A stretch of DNA of 64,000 bases from Bacteroides intestinalis DSM 17393 (GCF_000172175.1 NZ_ABJL02000001.1:1-64000), one strand, 5' to 3'; positions 28,013 through 37,477 are shown, counted from the first letter of the stretch. Made by a program: numbers and translations. Notes: generated from the sequence alone by a model not told the origin.

Positions 28013-29206
28013 ATGAAAAAGATTCTAATGTTGCTGGCTTTGGCCGGTCTGACTTCTGCCGCCTGGGCGCAGAACAGTACAAGTGAAGTTGTAGAGTATG
28101 AAGTAATCCAGGTACAGGATAAGTATCAGGTGATAACGAATCCTTTCTGGAGCAATTGGTTCTTCTCTATTGGCGGTGGTGCCGAAGCTACATTTGGTGA
28201 TAACGATTCAGCCGGAAGTTTTGGCAAACGTATTAGTCCGACACTGAATGTTTCCGTCGGTAAATGGTTTACCCCTGGTTTAGGATTGCGTTTGCAATAT
28301 AGCGGTCTTCAAGCAAGAGGTTTCACATATGATGCAGGAGCAGATTATGTAAAAGGCACTCAGATGAAAGACGGTTATTATAAACAGCGTTTTGATTATA
28401 TGAACCTCCATGCTGATGTGATGTTCAATCTGAATGCGCTTTTCGGTGGTTACAATCAGCATCGTGTTTATGAAATTATTCCTTATGTCGGTGCCGGTTT
28501 TACCCACAACTATTCAAAACCTCATCGCGAGGCATTGTCTGTGAATGCAGGTATCATCAATAAATTCCGTATTTCGAATGCATTCGATATTAATCTGGAA
28601 TTAAGTGCAATGGGCGTTGAAGATAAATTCGATGGTGAAGTTGGTGGCGATCATGGATATGATGGCGTACTGAGTGCTACAGTCGGTTTGACTTACCGTT
28701 TCCCTGCCCGTGGTTTCCGTCGTCCGATGCCGCAGTTGATTTCTCAAATCGAGTTGGCTGCTATGCAAGATAAGTTGGCCGCAATGGGTGCGCAGAATGC
28801 ACAGTTGAAGAATGCTTTGATACAGGCTCAAAACCAACCGGTAGCCGAAGTTACAGAAACAGAAGTAATCGTTCCGGATCCGGATATCGCACCGCGTACT
28901 GTATTCTTCACAATCGGTTCTGCTGAACTGTCTCCGCGTGAAATCATGAATTTGTCTTATCTGGCAGAACAGATGAAGCAGTTCCCGAATGTAACTTACA
29001 CCGTGAATGGTTATGCAGACTCTGCAACCGGTACTCCGGCATTCAACAAAGAATTGAGCTTGAAACGTGCACAAGCTGTTAAAGATGCACTGGTTAAGAA
29101 TTACGGTATTGCTGCCGACCGCTTGAATATTGAAGCTGGTGGTGGTGTAGACAAATTTGGTCAGCCAATTCTGAACCGTGTGGTATTAGTGAAATCTGCC
29201 AATTAA
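28013..29206 (+). CDS. OmpA-family outer-membrane protein
   Basis: A 397-aa outer-membrane protein. A signal peptide (residues 1-19, ending AWAQN) is followed by a beta-barrel domain (about 30-225, with GGGAEATFGDND and GLTYRFP strands), a coiled linker (residues about 240-265), and a C-terminal OmpA/Pal peptidoglycan-binding domain (about 290-395). The latter has the expected SLKRAQAVKDAL and ADRLNIEAGGG. Probably an abundant structural porin tied to the cell wall. Confidence 0.93.
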   Translation: MKKILMLLALAGLTSAAWAQNSTSEVVEYEVIQVQDKYQVITNPFWSNWFFSIGGGAEATFGDNDSAGSFGKRISPTLNVSVGKWFTPGLGLRLQYSGLQARGFTYDAGADYVKGTQMKDGYYKQRFDYMNLHADVMFNLNALFGGYNQHRVYEIIPYVGAGFTHNYSKPHREALSVNAGIINKFRISNAFDINLELSAMGVEDKFDGEVGGDHGYDGVLSATVGLTYRFPARGFRRPMPQLISQIELAAMQDKLAAMGAQNAQLKNALIQAQNQPVAEVTETEVIVPDPDIAPRTVFFTIGSAELSPREIMNLSYLAEQMKQFPNVTYTVNGYADSATGTPAFNKELSLKRAQAVKDALVKNYGIAADRLNIEAGGGVDKFGQPILNRVVLVKSAN

Positions 29207-29225
29207 TAGTACTTTCATAAGCAAG

Positions 29226-29270
29226 GAAACGCCCTGCCTTCTCGTTAATCTATGGGAGGCAGGGCGTTTC
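29226..29270. terminator. Bidirectional terminator between ompA-like and trpS
   Basis: A 14-bp perfect stem, GAAACGCCCTGCCT with AGGCAGGGCGTTTC, between convergent genes. T runs are short on both sides. Confidence 0.8.
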
Positions 29271-29293
29271 TCTATTTGATAATAGTGCGGGAA

Positions 29294-30388
29294 TTATTCT
29301 GCACTGAATTTCTTCACCTGTTCAGCTATCAGTTCCGCATCGTCGAAATAGTTTATCTTCATCGCTTTGCGTACATCGTCCAGTGTGGCAGCAGCAACTT
29401 CGCGTGCCGCATCACAGCCTTTCTTCAGCATCTCATAGATGGCAGGTATATCTTTCTCAAACTCTTTACGGCGGTTGCGAATCGGTTCCAGTGTCTCCTG
29501 CATGATGGAGTTCAGGAATCCTTTCACCTTCATATCACCCAGACCGCCACGTTGATAATGCGCTTTCAGTTCATCGAGATTCGGATAGTCGGGCAGGTAA
29601 AGACCGAAGTGTTCGGGACGGCAGAAGGCATCCAGATAGGTGAAGACAGGATTGCCCTCTACTTTACCCGGGTCTTGTACACGCAAGTGATCGGGATCGG
29701 TGTACATGCTCTTCACTTTTTTCTGTATTTCGTCGGCAGAGTCGGAAAGGTAGATACAGTTACCCAGGCTCTTGCTCATTTTGGCTTTTCCGTCTGTTCC
29801 GGGAAGGCGCAGACAAGCGGCATTGTCAGGCAGAAGGATTTCCGGTTCAACCAGCGTTTCACCATAGATATAGTTGAAGCGACGAACGATTTCGCGGGCT
29901 TGCTCCAGCATTGGCTCCTGGTCTTCACCTACAGGGACAGTTGTTGCCTTGAAAGCTGTGATATCTGCTGCCTGGCTAATGGGGTAGGTGAAGAAACCCA
30001 CGGGAATGCTGGCATCGAAGTTGCGTAGTTGGATTTCGGCTTTCACAGTAGGATTGCGTTGCAGGCGGCTCACAGTTACCATATTCATGAAGTAAAAGCT
30101 CAACTCGCATAATTCGGCAATTTGTGATTGGATGAAGATGGTGCTTTTCTCCGGATCCAGTCCGCATGCCAGATAGTCAAGGGCCACTTCGATAACGTTC
30201 TGGCGTACTTTTTCCGGATTGTCCACATTGTCTGTTAATGCTTGTGCATCAGCAATGAAGACAAATATCTTGTCATATAAACCGGAGTTTTGCAACTCTA
30301 CTCTTCTTCTCAATGAGCCTACATAGTGTCCTATGTGCAGGCGTCCTGTTGGGCGGTCGCCCGTGAGGATGATTTTCTCTTTAGTCAT
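29294..30388 (-). CDS. trpS: Tryptophanyl-tRNA synthetase
   Basis: Charges tRNA-Trp; 364 aa, class I aminoacyl-tRNA synthetase. The HIGH signature is His18-His21 in GRLHIGHYVGS and the KMSKS signature is KMSKSLGN starting at Lys203. It has its own promoter on the minus strand, overlapping the end of the upstream HU-related gene. Confidence 0.96.
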   Translation of the reverse strand: MTKEKIILTGDRPTGRLHIGHYVGSLRRRVELQNSGLYDKIFVFIADAQALTDNVDNPEKVRQNVIEVALDYLACGLDPEKSTIFIQSQIAELCELSFYFMNMVTVSRLQRNPTVKAEIQLRNFDASIPVGFFTYPISQAADITAFKATTVPVGEDQEPMLEQAREIVRRFNYIYGETLVEPEILLPDNAACLRLPGTDGKAKMSKSLGNCIYLSDSADEIQKKVKSMYTDPDHLRVQDPGKVEGNPVFTYLDAFCRPEHFGLYLPDYPNLDELKAHYQRGGLGDMKVKGFLNSIMQETLEPIRNRRKEFEKDIPAIYEMLKKGCDAAREVAAATLDDVRKAMKINYFDDAELIAEQVKKFSAE

Positions 30389-30435
30389 ATCTATGATTTT
30401 CTTTGTTTTTTCTTTCGTGAATTTTAATATGACTG

Positions 30436-30465
30436 CAAAGATACCGATATTTATCGAAACCTCAA
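30436..30465 (-). promoter_or_regulatory. Promoter of trpS
   Basis: On the minus strand: CTTG-like -33 at 30462-30465, a spacer of about 19 nt and TATCTTTG at 30436-30443. It lies partly within the last codons of the upstream gene. Confidence 0.6.
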
Positions 30466-31103
30466 GGAAAAGCTGTTTCTTTCCGCTTCACATAGAGCTT
30501 ATGCGAACCTCGTCCGTTGGTAGTAATGCATGTTTCCGGCATTTCACTCCAGTGCTTCAGCTCCTTGGCGGCGGTGTTTCGCAGCAGACCGGTTAGTTGG
30601 CAATAGTCATTCACTCTCATATAAGGATGTTCTTCCAGATATTTTTGTGCCAGTTGTAACCGTTGTTCCGGCGTGTATTTTGAGGATGAGCGGTTGGGCT
30701 TTATCTCCGAGCGGTTTAATATGCAGCGTCTTCCGGTTTCCTCGATGAATTGCTTGTCGGCACGGAAATTAATATTCTGTACGCAGATGCTCATCGCATT
30801 TCGTCGCTGTCCCTTTTTCTCGCCCGATTCCCGTTCTTTGCCTTTGCGCAATCCCAGTGCTGGCGTGAAGATGCCCAGTCCGTCTACCTTTACCGAATTG
30901 CCTTGTGCCATTTGGTAGGCAATCTCTTGGGTGAGCGAGTGTACCAATCCGATGATGTCTCCCGGGGTGAAGGTACTGGCATAATTAATGTTGCTCGCAA
31001 TGTATTCCAGATTTACTTGGTTCCATAACTTCATGCGTGGAAAGAGGATTCGTTTGCCCTCTTCATTTGGCAGGTTCGACTCCTGCATTTCATATTCAGC
31101 CAT
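30462..31103 (-). CDS. HU-related DNA-binding protein with C-terminal extension
   Basis: A 213-aa member of the HU-related family typical of Bacteroides. The N-terminal 125 residues form a HU/IHF-like domain, including the GLGIFTPAL segment that follows the dimer core. The C-terminal 75 residues (TPEQRLQLAQKYL to the end) look like a helical/winged DNA-binding element of the type seen with AraC-like or transposase N-termini. Likely a nucleoid-associated protein. No target is implied by the neighbours. Confidence 0.82.
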   Translation of the reverse strand: MAEYEMQESNLPNEEGKRILFPRMKLWNQVNLEYIASNINYASTFTPGDIIGLVHSLTQEIAYQMAQGNSVKVDGLGIFTPALGLRKGKERESGEKKGQRRNAMSICVQNINFRADKQFIEETGRRCILNRSEIKPNRSSSKYTPEQRLQLAQKYLEEHPYMRVNDYCQLTGLLRNTAAKELKHWSEMPETCITTNGRGSHKLYVKRKETAFP

Positions 31104-31225
31104 TGTATTTTAATGCTATTAATGATGTTCGTGCTAACAGTTAATGATAAATGAAGACTCTCCTTAACTTTGAGGTGCCTTCTCTTTAGGGATGGAGATA
31201 CCTGTGATTAGGAAGAAAAGTTATA

Positions 31226-31309
31226 TTCAGGCTGGAGATAAATATCTTCAAGTTGAAGGTGCTTATGTTCAGTTTGAAGATATAGATCTTCAGTGCAAAG
31301 ATAAAGTTT
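31226..31309. repeat. Four-copy 21-bp tandem array
   Basis: TTCA cores recur exactly every 21 bp at 31226, 31247, 31268 and 31289, usually as the palindrome TTCAnnnTGAA. As the period is a multiple of three, both strands keep open frames with 7-residue repeats: on plus, a 39-codon ORF (31192-31311) with IQAGDKY, LQVEGAY, VQFEDID, LQCKDKV. A -7-like TAACTTTG at 31165-31172 precedes it, but a genuine gene is unproven. Confidence 0.8.
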
Positions 31310-31403
31310 AAAACCGGAGTGAGAAAGTTTTGTAGCAGGTTTATTATGTTTTTGTGGTAAGGAGAACGTGACTTTATAATAAAGCTAATTTCATGGGCTA
31401 TAA

Positions 31404-31435
31404 TTTGTTTATTATTGAAATAAGTCGTTACTTTG
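31404..31435 (+). promoter_or_regulatory. Promoter of the carB transcript
   Basis: TTTG at 31404-31407, a 20-nt spacer and TTACTTTG at 31428-31435 (one mismatch to TAnnTTTG). The expected start near 31442 precedes the leader ORF by about 13 nt and carB by 200 nt. Confidence 0.7.
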
Positions 31436-31454
31436 CACAAATTTTAAAGCAACA

Positions 31455-31562
31455 ATGCAACAACACGGGAAAAGAGATACATATAATCTGCATTCGAATG
31501 AATTTCATTCGTTAGTCGATGATTTCTCTTTCTCTGAGAAGATATTGTTAGTTCTTTGGTAA
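31455..31562 (+). CDS. Putative leader peptide of carB
   Basis: A 35-codon ORF beginning MQQHGKRDTY and ending ILLVLW. It starts just after the predicted transcript start, and its stop codon overlaps the first bases of an intrinsic terminator stem. Before that, the RNA has a small hairpin (CGAATG/CATTCG, 31495-31511) and a 13-nt pyrimidine tract (31523-31535). There is no run of one amino-acid codon, so the layout resembles the UTP-sensitive pyrBI leader rather than an amino-acid attenuator. Its role is inferred from position, not homology. Confidence 0.5.
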   Translation: MQQHGKRDTYNLHSNEFHSLVDDFSFSEKILLVLW

Positions 31563-31598
31563 TGCGTTAATCCTTTGTTGGGTAACGCATTTTTTTTT
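31561..31598 (+). terminator. Attenuator-like terminator before carB
   Basis: AATGCGTTA pairs with TAACGCATT across a 13-nt loop, followed by nine T residues. No promoter is seen between it and carB at 31645, so carB transcription must pass through it. Confidence 0.85.
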
Positions 31599-31644
31599 GT
31601 GCCCGAATGTATAGAAAGAAACTTAATAGACAACAAGAGAATAT

Positions 31645-34600
31645 ATGGAAAAGAATTTGAAGAAAGTGTTGGTCTTGGGCTCAGGTGCACTCAAGATCGG
31701 TCAGGCCGGGGAGTTCGACTATTCCGGTTCGCAAGCATTGAAAGCTTTGCGTGAAGAAGGTATCAGTTCAGTATTGGTAAACCCGAACATTGCGACTATC
31801 CAGACTTCGGAAGGTATCGCAGATAAGGTTTATTTCCTGCCTGTAACTACTTATTTCGTAGAAGAAATCATCAAGAAGGAACAACCTGATGGTATCCTGT
31901 TGGCTTTCGGTGGTCAGACTGCCTTGAACTGCGGTGCTGAGTTGTACACAAGTGGTATCCTGAACAAATATGGTGTACGCGTATTGGGTACTTCGGTAGA
32001 AGCTATCATGTATACGGAAGACCGTGACCTCTTCGTGAAGAAACTGGACGAGATCGAGATGAAGACTCCTGTCAGCCAGGCTGTAGAGAGCATGGAAGAT
32101 GCTATTGCGGCTGCTGAACGCATTGGCTTCCCGGTTATGGTTCGATCTGCTTACGCACTGGGTGGTTTGGGCAGCGGTATCTGTCAGGATAAGGAAGAGT
32201 TCCTGAAACTGGCTGAAAGCTCCTTCGCTTTCTCTAAACAAATTCTGGTAGAAGAGTCTCTGAAAGGTTGGAAAGAAATTGAGTTCGAGGTAATCCGTGA
32301 TGCAAATGACCACTGCTTTACAGTGGCAAGCATGGAAAACTTCGACCCGCTGGGTATCCATACGGGAGAGTCTATCGTAGTAGCTCCGACTTGTTCACTG
32401 ACTGACGAACAGGTGAAGATGTTGCAAGACCTCTCTACAAAGTGTATCCGTCACTTGGGTATCGTGGGTGAATGTAACATTCAGTATGCATTCAATGCTG
32501 AAACAAACGACTACCGTGTGATCGAGGTAAATGCTCGTCTGTCCCGTTCTTCGGCTTTGGCTTCTAAGGCTACAGGATATCCGTTGGCATTCGTTGCCGC
32601 TAAGATTGCATTGGGCTATACACTCGACCAGATTGGTGAAATGGGAACTCCGAATTCTGCATACGTGGCTCCGCAACTGGATTACCTGATTTGTAAAATC
32701 CCTCGTTGGGACTTGACGAAGTTCGTTGGTGTATCTCGCGAAATCGGTTCCAGCATGAAGTCTGTTGGTGAAATCATGTCTATCGGACGCTCTTTCGAAG
32801 AAATTATCCAGAAGGGGTTGCGTATGATCGGTCAAGGTATGCATGGATTTGTAGGCAACGACCTGCACTTTGATGATCTGGACCGCGAACTTTCACGTCC
32901 TACGGACTTGCGTGTGTTCGCTATTGCTGAAGCTTTGGAAAATGGCTATACAATAGACCGTATCTTCGACCTGACGAAGATCGATCCCTGGTTCCTTGGC
33001 AAATTGAAGAACATTGTTGACTATAAGTTGAAACTTTCTCAATATAATAAGGTGGAAGATATTCCGGCAGATGTATTGCGTCAAGCAAAAGTGCTGGGCT
33101 TCTCTGACTTCCAGATTGCACGTTTTGTACTCGATCCGCAAGGTAATATGGAGAAGGAAAACCTGATGGTGCGTGCCCGTCGTAAAGAGTTGGGTATTCT
33201 GCCGGCAGTGAAGCGTATCAATACCGTAGCTTCCGAGCATCCGGAACTGACTAACTACCTGTACATGACATATGCCGTTGAAGGGTATGATGTGAACTAT
33301 TATAAGAATGAAAAATCAGTAGTTGTACTGGGTTCCGGTGCTTACCGTATCGGTTCTTCCGTAGAGTTCGACTGGTGTTCGGTAAATGCAGTGCAGACAG
33401 CACGCAAGTTGGGTTATAAGTCTATTATGATCAATTACAACCCCGAAACTGTATCTACTGACTACGATATGTGCGACCGTCTTTACTTCGACGAACTTTC
33501 TTTCGAACGTGTACTTGATGTTATCGACCTGGAACAGCCTCGTGGTGTAATTGTATCTGTAGGTGGACAGATTCCGAACAATCTGGCAATGAAGCTGCAC
33601 CGTCAGTCAGTACCCATCCTGGGAACTTCTCCTATCTCTATCGACCGTGCTGAAAACCGTAACAAGTTCTCTGCAATGCTCGACCAACTGGGTATTGACC
33701 AGCCGGCTTGGCAGGAACTTACCAGTCTGGAAGATGTGAAAGGTTTCGTAGAAAAGGTCGGTTATCCGGTATTGGTTCGTCCGTCTTATGTGCTTTCGGG
33801 TGCTGCGATGAACGTATGCTATGATGAAGAAGAATTGGAAAACTTCTTGAAGATGGCTGCTGAGGTATCAAAGGAATATCCGGTAGTAATCTCTCAATTC
33901 TTGCAGAATACAAAAGAAATCGAATTTGATGCTGTAGCACAGAATGGTGAAGTGGTGGAATATGCTATTTCCGAGCATGTGGAATTTGCGGGTGTGCACT
34001 CTGGTGATGCTACGTTGGTATTCCCGGCACAGAAGATTTACTTTGCTACGGCACGTCGCATTAAGAAGATCAGCCGTCAGATTGCGAAGGAACTCAATAT
34101 CTCCGGTCCGTTCAACATCCAGTTCCTGGCACGTAACAATGAAGTGAAGGTAATCGAGTGTAACCTTCGTGCTTCTCGTAGCTTCCCGTTTGTTTCTAAA
34201 GTGCTGAAACGCAACTTTATAGAAACGGCTACCCGCATCATGCTGGATGCTCCTTATACACGTCCTGATAAATCAGCATTCGATATTGATTGGATCGGTG
34301 TGAAAGCTTCTCAGTTCTCCTTCTCTCGTTTGCACAAGGCAGACCCGGTACTGGGTGTGGATATGTCTTCTACGGGTGAAGTTGGTTGTATCGGTGATGA
34401 CTTCTCAGAAGCATTGCTGAGTGCAATGATTGCTACAGGTTTCCAGATACCTCAAAAAGGTGTTATGTTCTCTTCCGGTGCAATGAAATCAAAAGTAGAT
34501 TTGTTGGAGTCCAGTCGTGTACTTTTCGATAAAGGCTACAAGATTTATGCAACGGCAGGTACGGCTGCGTTCTTGAATGCTCATGGTGTATCTACCGAAG

Positions 34601-34863
34601 CTGTTTACTGGCCGGATGAACGCCCTGATGCTGAGAACAATGTAATGAAGATGATAGCTGAACACAAGTTCGACTTGATCGTTAACATTCCGAAGAACCA
34701 TACGAAGCGTGAATTGACGAACGGTTACCGTATTCGTCGTGGTGCTATCGACCATAACATTCCGTTGATTACGAATGCTCGTCTGGCAAGTGCCTTTATC
34801 GAAGCATTCTGCGAATTGAAGCTGGAAGATATTGCTATCAAGAGTTGGCAAGAATATAAGTAA
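31645..34863 (+). CDS. carB: Carbamoyl-phosphate synthase large subunit
   Basis: Makes carbamoyl phosphate for pyrimidine and arginine synthesis; 1072 aa, the full length of the family. Two homologous ATP-grasp halves are seen (N-terminal VLGSGALKIGQAGEFDYSG and internal VLGSGAYRIGSSVEFDW), followed by the MGS-like allosteric domain from about residue 935 (SSGAMKSKVDLLESSR), where UMP or IMP binds in the family. carA is not adjacent, which is unusual. It is preceded by the leader/terminator region and followed by its own terminator. Confidence 0.97.
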   Translation: MEKNLKKVLVLGSGALKIGQAGEFDYSGSQALKALREEGISSVLVNPNIATIQTSEGIADKVYFLPVTTYFVEEIIKKEQPDGILLAFGGQTALNCGAELYTSGILNKYGVRVLGTSVEAIMYTEDRDLFVKKLDEIEMKTPVSQAVESMEDAIAAAERIGFPVMVRSAYALGGLGSGICQDKEEFLKLAESSFAFSKQILVEESLKGWKEIEFEVIRDANDHCFTVASMENFDPLGIHTGESIVVAPTCSLTDEQVKMLQDLSTKCIRHLGIVGECNIQYAFNAETNDYRVIEVNARLSRSSALASKATGYPLAFVAAKIALGYTLDQIGEMGTPNSAYVAPQLDYLICKIPRWDLTKFVGVSREIGSSMKSVGEIMSIGRSFEEIIQKGLRMIGQGMHGFVGNDLHFDDLDRELSRPTDLRVFAIAEALENGYTIDRIFDLTKIDPWFLGKLKNIVDYKLKLSQYNKVEDIPADVLRQAKVLGFSDFQIARFVLDPQGNMEKENLMVRARRKELGILPAVKRINTVASEHPELTNYLYMTYAVEGYDVNYYKNEKSVVVLGSGAYRIGSSVEFDWCSVNAVQTARKLGYKSIMINYNPETVSTDYDMCDRLYFDELSFERVLDVIDLEQPRGVIVSVGGQIPNNLAMKLHRQSVPILGTSPISIDRAENRNKFSAMLDQLGIDQPAWQELTSLEDVKGFVEKVGYPVLVRPSYVLSGAAMNVCYDEEELENFLKMAAEVSKEYPVVISQFLQNTKEIEFDAVAQNGEVVEYAISEHVEFAGVHSGDATLVFPAQKIYFATARRIKKISRQIAKELNISGPFNIQFLARNNEVKVIECNLRASRSFPFVSKVLKRNFIETATRIMLDAPYTRPDKSAFDIDWIGVKASQFSFSRLHKADPVLGVDMSSTGEVGCIGDDFSEALLSAMIATGFQIPQKGVMFSSGAMKSKVDLLESSRVLFDKGYKIYATAGTAAFLNAHGVSTEAVYWPDERPDAENNVMKMIAEHKFDLIVNIPKNHTKRELTNGYRIRRGAIDHNIPLITNARLASAFIEAFCELKLEDIAIKSWQEYK

Positions 34864-34883
34864 TCAGGTATTTACCTGAAGTT

Positions 34884-34919
34884 AAAAAAAGAGATGCTAA
34901 ATTGGCATCTCTTTTTTTT
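34884..34919 (+). terminator. Terminator after carB
   Basis: GAGATGC pairs with GCATCTC around TAAATTG, extended by flanking A and T runs. Confidence 0.85.
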
Positions 34920-34932
34920 ATGCTTATCTTTG
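34902..34932 (+). promoter_or_regulatory. Promoter of the GH78-like gene
   Basis: TTG at 34902-34904 (inside the terminator loop), a 20-nt spacer and TATCTTTG at 34925-34932. The leader would be about 40 nt. Confidence 0.65.
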
Positions 34933-34982
34933 TGGGTAAGATAAGGTTTAGTTATTGTTTAACCAGAATGCGTTCTTAAACC

Positions 34983-37187
34983 ATGAAAAAAATCCCCCAT
35001 TTCTTTATTGTTTTAGTTTGTATATTGGCTGCTGTACAATTAAAGGCAGCAGATGATTTCCTTCCTCAATCCAAATGGATTGGTAGTGAACATTGTCAAA
35101 GTACTCCGAATACCTGGCTTTGTTTTCGTAAAACGGTGCATCTGCCCGGCGTTCCGGGTGAGATGATTGCAAATATCGCTGTGGATTCTAAGTATTGGCT
35201 ATGGATTAACGGCAAGATGGTGGTGTTTGAAGGCGGATTGAAACGGGGGCCTGCTCCCGGAGCGACTTATTATGATCAGGTGGATATTGCCCCTTATCTG
35301 GAGAAGGGGGAGAATATCATTGCTCTGCTGGTGTGGCATTTCGGGAAAAACGGATTCAGTCATGTGAATAGTGGAACGGCAGCTTTGTTGTTTTGTGCCC
35401 AAGGGGCAAATTTATCCATTGTCAGTGATAAGAGCTGGCAATGTAGTGTGTATCGGGCTTATCAGAATACAGAAGCCCCATTCCCCAATTATCGTTTATC
35501 CGAAAGTAATATCCGCTTTGATGCCCGTAAGGAATTGGCAGGTTGGAATATGCCGGATTTCAGTGGAAAGCTGGGAGCATCTATCGAAATTGTGGCTCCG
35601 AACGAAATGCCGTTTGGAAAATTGGTAGCCCGTCCCATTCCGATGTGGAAGAATGGTGGGTTAACGGATTATCCGGAAGTAGTCAAAAATGAAAAAGGGG
35701 ATACTATTCGGTGCCGTTTGCCCTATAATTGTCAGATAACTCCTTATCTGCATGTAAAGGCTCCTGCCGGATTGGTGGTTGGCATGCTGACCGATAATTA
35801 TACGGGAGGAAGTGCTAATAATGTGAGAGCTGAATACATTACTCGTGAGGGTGAGCAGGAATATGAAAGTTTCGGCTGGATGAATGGTCATGAGGTGCTT
35901 TATGTTGTTCCTGCCGGCGTGGAAGTGCTGGGCGTTAAATACCGGGAAACGGGTTATAATGCGGATATGAAAGGTTCTTTCGCATGCGATGATGATTTCT
36001 ATAATGAATTGTGGAAGCGAAGTGCGCGTACTTTATATATTACCATGCGCGATAATTACATGGACTGTCCTGATCGTGAGCGTGCTCAATGGTGGGGAGA
36101 TGAAGTAAATGAGTTGGGTGAAGCTTTCTATGTACTTGATCCGCGCGGTTGGCAGTTGGCCGCAAAAGGTATCTATGAATTGATGAACTGGCAACGTCCG
36201 GACGGCGTTATTGCTTCTCCTGTTCCATCGTTGAACTGGTGTAAGGAACTTCCTTTGCAGATGCTTGCGTCTGTAGGCTGGTATGGATTCTACACGCAAG
36301 CGTTCTATAGTGACGATTATTCTTTTGTTCCGCATATTTACGACGGCCTGAAGAAGTATTTGCATGAAGTCTGGCAGGTTGATGGCCAAGGTATGCCTGT
36401 GGTTCGTCCGGGTGATTGGAGTTGGGGCGATTGGGGAACGGATGTTGATATGGAGGTTCTTACTACCTGTTGGTATTATCTGGCTCTTAAGGCTGAAAAA
36501 GAGTTTGCCCTTCATCTGCGTAAACTGTATGATGCCAATCAGATCGGTGAAATGATGAAACGTATCTCTGCGGCTTTTGACGCCCGCTATTGGAATGGTA
36601 AGGCTTATCGTTCCAAATTGCATAATGGGGAGACGGATGACCGTGCGCAGGCAATGGCTGTAGTGAGTGGATTGGCACCGGTCGGTAGATATAAAGCTTT
36701 GCTAAAGGTTTTCAAGAAGGAATATCATGCCAGTCCTTATATGGAAAAGTATGTAATGGAAGCCTTGTTTATGATGGGCGAACCGGAGTTTGCATTGAAA
36801 CGTATGCGCGACCGTTATGCTAAAATGATATCATATCCTTATACCACCTTATTTGAAGGGTGGGGGATAGGCGCCGAAGGTTTTGGTGGAGGTACTATTA
36901 ATCATGCATGGAGTGGCGGCCCGCTGACTATATTGAGTCAAAAACTGTGTGGAATAGAACCACTTGCTCCCGGATTTAAGCAATTCCGTGTTGCTCCGCA
37001 ACTGGGTTCGTTGAATAAAGCTTCGGCGGTGGTGCCTACTCTTTATGGTGACATCAGGGTTGATATAAGGCAGCAAGATCATAAACTCGGTATTCAAGTG
37101 GTTGTTCCGCAAGGCACCACGGCAGTAGTGGCATTGCCTGGCAGTAAGGAAAAAGTGCTTTCACCGGGTACTCATATTCTTCCGTAA
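34983..37187 (+). CDS. GH78-like alpha-L-rhamnosidase family glycosidase
   Basis: A secreted glycosidase of 734 aa with a signal peptide (about 1-22, ending LKAAD). An N-terminal beta-sandwich (about 30-180, with WIGSEHC and FRKTVHLPG) precedes a six-hairpin catalytic domain. The acidic cluster typical of family GH78 is visible in DCPDRERAQWWGDEVNELGE, and VRPGDWSWGDWGTD contains further acidic residues. A C-terminal beta-domain closes the chain. The substrate is inferred from the family only. It is not linked to a SusC/D pair here, so it may act on simple rhamnosides. Confidence 0.78.
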   Translation: MKKIPHFFIVLVCILAAVQLKAADDFLPQSKWIGSEHCQSTPNTWLCFRKTVHLPGVPGEMIANIAVDSKYWLWINGKMVVFEGGLKRGPAPGATYYDQVDIAPYLEKGENIIALLVWHFGKNGFSHVNSGTAALLFCAQGANLSIVSDKSWQCSVYRAYQNTEAPFPNYRLSESNIRFDARKELAGWNMPDFSGKLGASIEIVAPNEMPFGKLVARPIPMWKNGGLTDYPEVVKNEKGDTIRCRLPYNCQITPYLHVKAPAGLVVGMLTDNYTGGSANNVRAEYITREGEQEYESFGWMNGHEVLYVVPAGVEVLGVKYRETGYNADMKGSFACDDDFYNELWKRSARTLYITMRDNYMDCPDRERAQWWGDEVNELGEAFYVLDPRGWQLAAKGIYELMNWQRPDGVIASPVPSLNWCKELPLQMLASVGWYGFYTQAFYSDDYSFVPHIYDGLKKYLHEVWQVDGQGMPVVRPGDWSWGDWGTDVDMEVLTTCWYYLALKAEKEFALHLRKLYDANQIGEMMKRISAAFDARYWNGKAYRSKLHNGETDDRAQAMAVVSGLAPVGRYKALLKVFKKEYHASPYMEKYVMEALFMMGEPEFALKRMRDRYAKMISYPYTTLFEGWGIGAEGFGGGTINHAWSGGPLTILSQKLCGIEPLAPGFKQFRVAPQLGSLNKASAVVPTLYGDIRVDIRQQDHKLGIQVVVPQGTTAVVALPGSKEKVLSPGTHILP

Positions 37188-37316
37188 GGCGAAGAATCGG
37201 TTTATAGCGATTATGTTGGTGAAATGTCTCAGAAAAAAGTTACTTATTTAAAATGCTGAAATTCAATAAGTATATATCTTTCTGTATAAATTTCTTAGAA
37301 AATAGTTCGCAATTGT

Positions 37317-37347
37317 TTTGGTAATATCAAAATAAGCTGTACCTTTG
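37317..37347 (+). promoter_or_regulatory. Promoter of the tRNA-Val pair
   Basis: TTTG at 37317-37320, a 19-nt spacer and TACCTTTG at 37340-37347, an ideal Bacteroides promoter. It is 26 nt before the first tRNA. Confidence 0.8.
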
Positions 37348-37372
37348 CATCGCTTTTGAAACGAAAGTGTAT

Positions 37373-37447
37373 GGGCGTTTAGCTCAGCTGGTTCAGAGCA
37401 TCTGCCTTACAAGCAGAGGGTCGGCGGTTCGAATCCGTCAACGCCCA
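37373..37447 (+). tRNA. tRNA-Val (anticodon TAC), copy 1
   Basis: A 75-nt cloverleaf: acceptor GGGCGTT/AACGCCC, anticodon stem TCTGC/GCAGA with loop CTTACAA, and T-loop TTCGAAT. Anticodon TAC reads Val codons. The discriminator is A, and CCA is not encoded. Confidence 0.97.
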
Positions 37448-37477
37448 CTAAAAAAAACAAGCACTTTCGGTCCAAAA

